Assembly: GCF_037892195.1 (NCBI RefSeq)
Contig: NZ_JATACI010000002.1
Location: 434,001 to 498,000, forward strand
DNA: 64,000 bases
DNA from: Yoonia sp. GPGPB17
GTDB taxonomy: Bacteria; Pseudomonadota; Alphaproteobacteria; Rhodobacterales; Rhodobacteraceae
Direction of reading: 5' to 3'
Positions 57,945 to 64,000 of the stretch are shown piece after piece; the stretch's first letter is position 1; every line of letters starts with the position of its first letter. Below the pieces are notes generated by a model. It was not told where the DNA came from. It was given only the letters and a program-made list of their open reading frames with translations, and ran no database searches. Made by a program: the position numbers and the translations under genes.

Positions 57945-58936
57945 GCACCCAAGACGACATCGAAGACAGCTCTGCCCCGCTGCTCGAGCACCTTGCTGAG
58001 CTGCGCTCGCGTCTGATCTATTCCGTCATGGCGTTCCTTGTCGGCATGATCATTTGTTTCTCGTTTGGCGGTATGCTGCTTGATTTTCTGCTGGGCCCAA
58101 TTGAACGGACCATGCGGGATCTTGGCAACCCGAACCCTGTGATGCAGTACACTGCGCCGCAGGAGTACTTCTTTACCTTGATCCGGATTTCGGTTGTTGG
58201 TGGTTTGACGATTTCATTCCCTGTCATTGCCTATCAGTTGTGGCGCTTTGTAGCGCCCGGTTTGTACCGCAATGAAAAGAATGCGTTTTTGCCGTTCCTT
58301 GTCGCCTCACCGGTTCTGTTCGTGATTGGCGCGGCTTTCGCGCATTACATTGTTGTGCCGTTGGCCATGGCGTTTTTTCTGGGTTTTGCTGATCTGCCGT
58401 CCTTTGTGTCGGCGATCATGGTCGGTGCCGTCCCGCCGCCACCAGGGACCGAACTTTTGCCCGGTGCCGCCGGTGGTCTGAGCCTGCCTAGCGTTGCGCC
58501 ATCGACCTCGGAAGGGGTCGATATTGTCTTTAACGGTAAGGTGAACGAGACGCTTGATATCACGCTCAAGATGATCGTGGCATTTGGTGTATGTTTTCAG
58601 TTGCCTGTGTTGCTGACGTTGATGGGTTCTGCCGGATTGGCCAGTTCGCGCGGTTTGCGTGGCACACGGAAATATGCCGTGGTTGGTATCCTGATTGTGG
58701 CCGCCCTTGTGACGCCACCGGATGTCACAACGCAGCTGATCCTTTTTGTGGTGGTCTATGGGCTTTATGAGATTTCCATCCACCTTGTAGCGGCGGTTGA
58801 GCGCAAGAAAGATCGGGTTGCCCGCGCAGAAGGGATCATTGGCGAAGATGAGAGCCTCTTTGACATCGACGATGATGATCTCAGTGAGGGTGAAGCCGCA
58901 GCGGATGCTGCTGAGAATGCGGATCCCAAGACGTGA
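57941..58936 (+). CDS. tatC: Sec-independent translocase subunit TatC, with periplasmic insert
   Basis: TatC is the multi-spanning receptor of the Tat system. The 331-residue product keeps the family core: [55 protein letters not shown] and [15 protein letters not shown], with six transmembrane helices. It is about 70 residues longer than E. coli TatC. One extra part is a proline- and glycine-rich periplasmic stretch of about 40 residues near 160-200 ([15 protein letters not shown]...), and the other is an acidic C-terminal tail. The stop overlaps the GTG of the DUF815 gene. Confidence 0.96.
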   Translation: MSTQDDIEDSSAPLLEHLAELRSRLIYSVMAFLVGMIICFSFGGMLLDFLLGPIERTMRDLGNPNPVMQYTAPQEYFFTLIRISVVGGLTISFPVIAYQLWRFVAPGLYRNEKNAFLPFLVASPVLFVIGAAFAHYIVVPLAMAFFLGFADLPSFVSAIMVGAVPPPPGTELLPGAAGGLSLPSVAPSTSEGVDIVFNGKVNETLDITLKMIVAFGVCFQLPVLLTLMGSAGLASSRGLRGTRKYAVVGILIVAALVTPPDVTTQLILFVVVYGLYEISIHLVAAVERKKDRVARAEGIIGEDESLFDIDDDDLSEGEAAADAAENADPKT

Positions 58937-59775
58937 GCAAGAAGACCTTGAAGCGGATTGCAGCGGCGCTTGAGAGGATCAGCCCCGCGCCAGAGGCGGC
59001 ACCTGATTTCGCCGCTGCTTCCGCCTTTGTGTGGCACCCCGACCCAGATCGGCTTGAGCCTGTTGGCCGTGTGAACCGCGTGGGGGTGGAATTGTTGGTT
59101 GGGGTGGATCGGTCGCGGGACACATTGATCACGAACACCGTCCAGTTTGCATCAGGCTTGCCTGCTAACAACGCCCTGCTTTGGGGCGCACGCGGCATGG
59201 GAAAATCCAGCCTTGTCAAAGCAGTGCATGGCGCCGTTCATGCAGACCATCCAAGCTTGAAGATCGTTGAAGTGCAGCGCGAAGACCTGCCAACCATCGG
59301 GCGTTGTCTGAACCTTTTGCGTGGCGCAGACGCGCGGTTCATCTTGTTCTGCGATGATCTGTCCTTTGGCCATGATGATGCCCACTACAAGTCATTGAAA
59401 GCGGTACTTGATGGTGGCATCGAAGGACGCCCCGAGAATGTCGTTCTTTATGCGACATCCAACCGCCGCCACTTGATGCCGCGTGATATGATCGAGAATG
59501 AGCGGTCCACGGCGATTTCCCCGTCAGAGGCCGTGGAAGAGAAAGTGTCTCTGTCAGATCGTTTTGGGCTTTGGCTGGGTTTTCACCCGTGCGATCAGGA
59601 TGAATACCTTGCGATGATCCGAGGATATTGCGATGCCTATGGGGTCATGATTGATGATGTGACCTTGCGGGCCGAAGCCATTGAATGGCAGGCGACGCGC
59701 GGCAGCCGGTCCGGCCGGGTTGCATGGCAGTATTTCACTGATCTGGCGGGCAGGCAGGGTGTGTCATTGGCGTAA
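58933..59775 (+). CDS. DUF815 AAA+-type ATPase
   Basis: The 280-residue protein is a DUF815-family P-loop ATPase. Walker A is GARGMGKSSLVKAV near residue 84, Walker B is RFILFCDDLSFGHDD near 137, and sensor regions follow as VVLYATSNRRHL and ERSTAISPSEAVEEKV. Such ATPases are cytosolic and of unknown target. The start is a GTG that overlaps the tatC stop (GTGA), so the ATPase is co-translated with the Tat proteins. It is adjacent to the convergent nlpD gene, with a palindrome between. Confidence 0.9.
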   Translation: MSKKTLKRIAAALERISPAPEAAPDFAAASAFVWHPDPDRLEPVGRVNRVGVELLVGVDRSRDTLITNTVQFASGLPANNALLWGARGMGKSSLVKAVHGAVHADHPSLKIVEVQREDLPTIGRCLNLLRGADARFILFCDDLSFGHDDAHYKSLKAVLDGGIEGRPENVVLYATSNRRHLMPRDMIENERSTAISPSEAVEEKVSLSDRFGLWLGFHPCDQDEYLAMIRGYCDAYGVMIDDVTLRAEAIEWQATRGSRSGRVAWQYFTDLAGRQGVSLA

Positions 59776-59797
59776 GGTGGATCTCGATCCACCTTAC
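59772..59797. repeat. Palindrome with GGTGGATC core at convergent gene ends
   Basis: Perfect 12-base arms (GTAAGGTGGATC and its complement) flank a two-base centre. It includes the DUF815 stop codon and lies before the nlpD stop. It shares the GGTGGATC...GATCCACC core with 3947-3966, and both occurrences are next to gene ends. Confidence 0.65.
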
Positions 59798-59808
59798 ATG
59801 ACATACGC

Positions 59809-61008
59809 TTAGGGCAAAAAATCACCCGGATCGAGGCTTTGCAGACCGCGCCGCACTTCGAAATGCAGGTAGCTGGGGTCGTTTGCACGTACTTTACCAA
59901 TCGTTTGGCCGCGCGAGACGCTTTCGTTCTTGTCGACCGTCAGCGCTTCCATCTGAGTGTAGACCGTTAGCAACCCGTCACTGTGCTTGATCACGACAAT
60001 CGCACCACCGCTGGTGTCTGTCGTGACCGCCGCAACCGTGCCAGAGCCCGCAGCCTGCACATCAGTGCCCGCTGGCGCACCGATATCGATGCCCTCGTTG
60101 GTCCCTGGCGCGTAGGCGCGGATGATGGACCCCTGAATGGGCATCAGGAAGCGTGCGCCACTGCTTGCAGGCTGCGCAGAGGAAGTGCCAAGATCAGGTG
60201 TTGCAGGTACGTCAGCTGCCGCCACAGGGGTTGATGGAGTTTCAGTAAGCAAGGGAAGTGCGGCACTGGGCGGGATGGGCGTTGCCGTACCATCGCCCGG
60301 TGCCGTCACATCGGCCGCCGTTGCCGACGCTGGGGCGGCACCGCCTTGCGGTACCAACAGGAATTGACCTTCACGAATGGTGAATGCCGTATCAAGCCCG
60401 TTCCATTCCGCGATACTGGCGACAGGGACGTTGTAAAGGCGCGAGATCGAGAACGCGGTTTCGCCGCGTTTGACCTGATGGCGGATCGGTTCATTGCCAC
60501 GCACAATAGGTGTTGCAGGGGCAGGGGTTGCCACCGGTTCAATTGGCGTCTCCGTCACCGCAGTGCCGGAAGCATCCGCCCTGTCAAGTGCTGTCGTGGC
60601 AACGGCTGTCACGTCAAGCGGCTGGATCGGTCCGGTGCCAATTGCACCCGTCGCAGGCGAGGGTTCTGTCACACGCGAGGGCAGGGCGATGATTTCATCC
60701 CGGCGCAGGATGACATCCGGTTCGATGCCATTGTATTCGGCCAGTTCATTCGCATCGAGACCAAGGCGGATCGCAATGCCGCGAATGGTGTCATCGCGAC
60801 GTGCGACAACCACCTGATAATTGGGATAAGAGATCACGCCGCGGTCATCTGGTCGGGGGCGTCCTGGCAGTGATTGTACCGCAGAGGTCGTGTCAAACCC
60901 ATTGCCGACATCGCGCAAGTCGAAATCAAAATCTTCGCATGCCGCGAGGGCGACCATTGCCACACCCGTCATCACTACGCGCCTTACTGGGATATGCCCG
61001 TTCGCCAT
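59809..61008 (-). CDS. nlpD: LysM/M23 lipoprotein of the NlpD family
   Basis: The 399-residue protein has a lipoprotein signal (VALAAC lipobox near residue 24). Two LysM repeats follow (YQVVVARRDDTIRGIAIRLGL near 65 and HQVKRGETAFSISRLYNVP near 178), then Ala/Pro-rich linkers, then a C-terminal LytM-like M23 domain (RFLMPIQGSIIRAYAPGTNEGIDI to the end). The first zinc ligand histidine of active M23 enzymes is asparagine here (NEGIDIGAPAG), and the usual H-x-H reads LHFEV. It is therefore probably a non-catalytic activator of amidases, as is NlpD in E. coli. It lies in the surE-pcm-nlpD order, a classic arrangement. Confidence 0.87.
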   Translation of the reverse strand: MANGHIPVRRVVMTGVAMVALAACEDFDFDLRDVGNGFDTTSAVQSLPGRPRPDDRGVISYPNYQVVVARRDDTIRGIAIRLGLDANELAEYNGIEPDVILRRDEIIALPSRVTEPSPATGAIGTGPIQPLDVTAVATTALDRADASGTAVTETPIEPVATPAPATPIVRGNEPIRHQVKRGETAFSISRLYNVPVASIAEWNGLDTAFTIREGQFLLVPQGGAAPASATAADVTAPGDGTATPIPPSAALPLLTETPSTPVAAADVPATPDLGTSSAQPASSGARFLMPIQGSIIRAYAPGTNEGIDIGAPAGTDVQAAGSGTVAAVTTDTSGGAIVVIKHSDGLLTVYTQMEALTVDKNESVSRGQTIGKVRANDPSYLHFEVRRGLQSLDPGDFLP

Positions 61009-61069
61009 CCTACCGCTCCTTTGTCAAGTCGCCCCTTATCTATGGGGTCGTACTATATTTTGGGGTAGT

Positions 61070-61711
61070 TTACTCTTGTCCGAGCCCTTCTAGCAAGGGG
61101 ACAAAGCGTACAGCGCGTAATTCATCGTATTCAAAGCCGGTTTCGGTGCGTGTCACGCGGATCAGACTTTGCACGGCATCGGACTGTCCGACTGGTAACA
61201 CCATGATCCCGCCGACGCGCAGCTGCGCCAGTAGCGGGCCGGGTGGGTCCTCGGCGGCCGCCGTCACCAGGATGCGGTCAAAAGGGGCCTGTTCTTCGAA
61301 ACCCCGGCTACCGTCGGCCGTGAATGTGGTGATGTTTGTGATGTCGTTGGCCTCAAACACTGCGCGCGCGGTATGGACCAGCTTGCGATACCGATCAACA
61401 GTATAGACCCGGCGCGCCAGCTTGCTCAGGATACCGGCTTGATAGCCAGAGCCAGTGCCGATTTCGAGCACCTTATCCCGTGGGTTGATTTGCAATGCCT
61501 GCGTCATCAGACCGACAACAGAGGGCTGGCTGATTGTCTGTCCGCAGGCGATGGGCAATGGCATATCTTCATAGGCACGGTCGGCGAAAGTACCTTTGAC
61601 ATAGTCGGCGCGATCAACCTGTTCCATCGCCGTCAGAACGCGCGTGTCCGTCACGCCTTTACTGCGCAAAGCATAAAGAAACTGCATCTTGGTGGCCGCA
61701 TCAAACGTCAC
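61070..61711 (-). CDS. pcm: Protein-L-isoaspartate O-methyltransferase
   Basis: PCM repairs L-isoaspartyl residues using S-adenosylmethionine. The 213-residue product shows [17 protein letters not shown] near residue 57, the SAM motif [19 protein letters not shown] near 80, and the end motifs [13 protein letters not shown] and LPVGQ. The start is GTG at 61711, overlapping the surE stop as GTGA. This surE-pcm pairing is widespread. A gap of about 60 bases separates it from nlpD. Confidence 0.95.
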   Translation of the reverse strand: MTFDAATKMQFLYALRSKGVTDTRVLTAMEQVDRADYVKGTFADRAYEDMPLPIACGQTISQPSVVGLMTQALQINPRDKVLEIGTGSGYQAGILSKLARRVYTVDRYRKLVHTARAVFEANDITNITTFTADGSRGFEEQAPFDRILVTAAAEDPPGPLLAQLRVGGIMVLPVGQSDAVQSLIRVTRTETGFEYDELRAVRFVPLLEGLGQE

Positions 61712-62493
61712 TTGAGTGCGTCCTTGAGCGTATCGACCAGTGCATAGTCGGTTAGGTCTGCCCGCATCGGCGTGATCGAGATATATCCATCAAGGTTTGC
61801 CGCCGCATCCGTGCCCGGCGCCGTGGGTTCATGTTGCGGGCCGCCGCGTACCCATAGAAACTTGCGCCCGGTGGGCGATGTTTGCGCTTCGGCGCGGAAC
61901 CTTGTGTTTAAACGGAACCCTTGGGTCGTGGCGGCCATGCCTTTGACGGCTGATGCCGGGGCGGGCGGGAAGTTGACGTTGTAGAACACCTTATAGTCCG
62001 CATCATCCCACAGTGTTTCATTGAGCAATGCACGCACAGTAGCCGCACCATGTACCGCGGCTGCCCCAAACGGATTTTCGAGGTTTGCGTTGTCAGGGCC
62101 ATAGAACTGGGACAAGGCGATGGATCGCACACCCTGCAGTGCCCCTTCGATGCAAGCCCCGATCGTGCCTGAGTAAAGCGTATTCTCGGCGGCGTTATTG
62201 CCCCGGTTCACGCCCGAGAGGATCAGATCCGGCGGATTGTCTTTGAGCACATCATAGAGCCCCGCAATCACGCAATCCGCCGGTGATCCCTCAGCGGCAA
62301 ATCGGCGTGGGCCCAATTCGGCAATCATGGTGGGGTGGGTATAGCTGATGCAGTGTCCGACACCCGACTGTTCAAAGGCTGGGGCGACGGTCCAGACCTC
62401 ACCGTCAGGACCTGCGATCTCTTGCGCTATGTCGGTCAGGACGCGCAGACCGGGGGCGTTGATGCCGTCGTCATTGGTGATCAGAATACGCAT
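61708..62493 (-). CDS. surE: 5'/3'-nucleotidase SurE
   Basis: SurE is a metal-dependent nucleotidase and exopolyphosphatase linked to stationary-phase survival. The 261-residue product starts [16 protein letters not shown], supplying the paired Asp metal ligands. It continues with TYHP-like [27 protein letters not shown] near residue 96, and SQFYG. It overlaps pcm in a GTGA junction and is divergent from nothing: the SDR gene lies upstream on the same strand, 86 bases away. Cytosolic. Confidence 0.96.
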   Translation of the reverse strand: MRILITNDDGINAPGLRVLTDIAQEIAGPDGEVWTVAPAFEQSGVGHCISYTHPTMIAELGPRRFAAEGSPADCVIAGLYDVLKDNPPDLILSGVNRGNNAAENTLYSGTIGACIEGALQGVRSIALSQFYGPDNANLENPFGAAAVHGAATVRALLNETLWDDADYKVFYNVNFPPAPASAVKGMAATTQGFRLNTRFRAEAQTSPTGRKFLWVRGGPQHEPTAPGTDAAANLDGYISITPMRADLTDYALVDTLKDALK

Positions 62494-62579
62494 GCCGCTG
62501 CCCCTTTATCCATAGGTTGTTCCTATGCGCTGACGCGATGGGCGGCAAGTCGGACGGTGCTACGTGCAATCAGACGGCG

Positions 62580-63221
62580 CTAGCCGAGGATCATTGGCAA
62601 CAGTCGTGCCGCTTCCGCTTCAGGTGCGGCCAGTGCGGCGCGGTCTTCCCCAGGGTAGAAACGGGCCCGTGTGGCCGTGGGCATCGGCAGCGGCGTCAGG
62701 ATTTGCACTTTTGGTCCGGTTTTAGCACTTTCTGCGGCCCAGCTGCGGGCCAAAGCGATTTGCGCAGCTTTCGTGGCCCCGTATGCGCCAAAGAACTGAT
62801 CACCGCCGCGTGGATCATCAAAAAAGACTGCTTTGCCGCTTTGGCCCAGTAGTGGGCTGACATAGGCGATCAGGCGTGATGTGGCCTCAATGTTTACTTC
62901 CATGGATTTGGCAAGGTCCTTGGACCCGATGTGTCCTGCGGGTGCAAGGGGTGCTGTGTGGATCGCCGTGTGCAACCACAGATCAAGGCTGCCCCACCGG
63001 TCATAAATGCCCCGGCATAATTGCTGCATTGCCTCATCCACGCTGATGTCCATGGGGGCAAGCGTGGCTTGCCCGCCAGCCGCTTTGATGGCGTCGTCCA
63101 GCTCTTCCAATGCGCCAACGGTTTTGCTGACAGCAATGATGTGGTGGGTTGGGGCCAGTGCATTGGCCAATGCCGCGCCAAGGCCGCGGGATGCGCCGGT
63201 GATGAGTGCAGTCTTTGTCAT
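62580..63221 (-). CDS. Short-chain dehydrogenase/reductase
   Basis: The 213-residue protein is an SDR with TALITGASRGLGAALANAL (cofactor glycine motif) at its start, LAPMDISVDEA, and FGAYGATKAAQIALARSW with the catalytic Y-x3-K near residue 147. The usual NAG motif is replaced by TAIHTAP, and a serine before the Tyr is not obvious, so its substrate range may be unusual. The ATG at 63221 fits the family start. It lies between surE and the small PilP-like gene, all on the minus strand, and may share a transcript with them. Confidence 0.85.
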   Translation of the reverse strand: MTKTALITGASRGLGAALANALAPTHHIIAVSKTVGALEELDDAIKAAGGQATLAPMDISVDEAMQQLCRGIYDRWGSLDLWLHTAIHTAPLAPAGHIGSKDLAKSMEVNIEATSRLIAYVSPLLGQSGKAVFFDDPRGGDQFFGAYGATKAAQIALARSWAAESAKTGPKVQILTPLPMPTATRARFYPGEDRAALAAPEAEAARLLPMILG

Positions 63222-63260
63222 GGGCTGGGTGATGTGCCGAACAGCGCCCAAGGTCAAGCG

Positions 63261-63527
63261 CTAGCTGTGTGGCAACGCCAAGGATTGCGTGCGGCCCCAA
63301 CGATCGGTCAATAAGATCTGCGCGTCGCCAATGGCCGTGACCTGCACACCAAAGGCCGTATCGCCCACCTGCACCCGCGCAATCTGCCCACGCGACGAGC
63401 GCAGTAGGGCGGCGGTGCCATCATGGGCGTCCATCAATCCGATGACCGCGAGGCTGTTCAATTCCAGCGCATCCGACATCGTGGCATTGGTCCCGGCAAG
63501 CGCCGCGCTTTGAATCTGGTCTGACAT
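63261..63527 (-). CDS. Small PilP/GspC-like domain protein
   Basis: The 88-residue protein has a short polar N-terminus (MSDQIQSAALAGTNATMSD). A beta-rich part follows, with LNSLAVIGLMDAHDGTAALLRSSRG and ARVQVGDTAFGVQVTAIGDAQILLTD, similar in style to the HR/PilP-like domains of pilus and type II secretion proteins. No transmembrane helix or signal peptide is seen, so it should be cytosolic unless the start is wrong. It lies between purF and an SDR gene; the two could be one transcript. I cannot name its function. Confidence 0.55.
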   Translation of the reverse strand: MSDQIQSAALAGTNATMSDALELNSLAVIGLMDAHDGTAALLRSSRGQIARVQVGDTAFGVQVTAIGDAQILLTDRWGRTQSLALPHS

Positions 63528-63670
63528 TTTGAAAACTGCGCCGATTTTATCGTTTGCGCGGTCTTGGCAGAGAATGCGGCAAGGCAAAAGGGGTGCGCCA
63601 TCTCTGACGCGGCGTTGCACCTCTAATTGGGCGCAATCGCGTTCACATTGGCGTCAGAATGCGCGGCAGG

Positions 63671-64000
63671 TTACTCCGCAGCCGTTTTTGCCTGAAACCC
63701 CTGATCGATCATATCGGATGGCGCGACGGGGTATTCGCCCGAGAAACAGGCATCGCAATAGGCAGGTGCGTTGGGGTCGCGCCCAGATGCTTCGCCCACG
63801 GCACGATAGAGCCCGTTGAGCGAGATGAACTTGAGGCTATCAACGCCCAAGTGATCGCGCATCTGTTCCTCGGTCATGGTCGCGGCAAGCAGTTTTTCGC
63901 GCTGCGGCGTATCGACACCATAGAAGCAGGGCCATGAGGTTGGTGGGGAGGCGATGCGGAAATGTACCTCGGCTGCACCGGCATCAAGGATCATCTCCTT
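63671..64000 (-). CDS. purF: Amidophosphoribosyltransferase, 3' end only
   Basis: PurF makes phosphoribosylamine from PRPP and glutamine, the first committed step of purine synthesis. Only the last 109 residues are in the window; the 5' part lies to the right. The visible part contains EVHFRIASPPTSWPCFYGVDTP, the FISLNGLY segment and a short AAE tail. CDACFSGEYPV follows the usual C-terminal PurF pattern. It is read leftward, with the small PilP-like gene 143 bases beyond its stop. Confidence 0.93.
   Translation of the reverse strand, partial: KEMILDAGAAEVHFRIASPPTSWPCFYGVDTPQREKLLAATMTEEQMRDHLGVDSLKFISLNGLYRAVGEASGRDPNAPAYCDACFSGEYPVAPSDMIDQGFQAKTAAE

Overview
The window reads as a chromosomal segment of an alphaproteobacterium of the order Rhodobacterales, most likely a marine Roseobacter-group genus. 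This rests on moderately high GC, a stand-alone ctaD, a tatABC block facing surE-pcm-nlpD, paired Lrp/AsnC regulators beside ilvC, DUF3422 and DUF2244 genes, and TRAP transport. It is an inference from gene content, not from a marker gene.

Region 1-19850 is mostly housekeeping: folP (cut by the window edge), glmM, a TerB-like exported protein, an EamA permease, ilvC with two divergent Lrp/AsnC genes, a class V aminotransferase, a UbiH-type hydroxylase, a HAD phosphatase, a GntR regulator, carA, a YqeY-like protein, DUF2244, a CpdA-like phosphoesterase, ctaD, a YbdK-type ligase, tRNA-Leu(GAG), lipB, rluE and DUF3422.

Region 19900-37120 is accessory metabolism: two diheme peroxidase/MauG-like genes, an EF-hand exported protein, a complete D-xylose locus (ROK repressor, xylF, xylH, xylG, xylB, xylA) with a CRTAC1-like gene coupled to the repressor, and a module of two uncharacterised genes overlapping a glycerate kinase.

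Region 37435-46365 is a surface polysaccharide/LPS core block: four glycosyltransferases, a KdkA-type kinase, waaA, an ArnA-like decarboxylase, an FkbM methyltransferase and a gene remnant.

Region 46563-54417 is the most interesting part. A six-gene minus-strand operon (flavin-dependent monooxygenase, aldo/keto reductase, flavin reductase, three TRAP subunits) is divergent from a GntR/UTRA regulator and a Gfo/Idh/MocA protein. This set resembles an oxidative desulfonation (sulfo-SMO type) pathway for sulfoquinovose or a related sulfonate. A TRAP system replaces the ABC importer, and the Gfo/Idh protein may be an NAD-dependent glycosidase. This is an inference to be tested.

Region 54672-64000 returns to housekeeping: dusA, a PhyH-like dioxygenase, a YafY-like regulator, tatABC with a DUF815 ATPase, then surE-pcm-nlpD, an SDR, a small PilP-like protein and the 3' end of purF.

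At least eleven single-base frame disruptions lie in otherwise intact genes, several in homopolymer runs and some in genes expected to be essential. They look like sequencing errors rather than real pseudogenes, so those genes are annotated as single loci.
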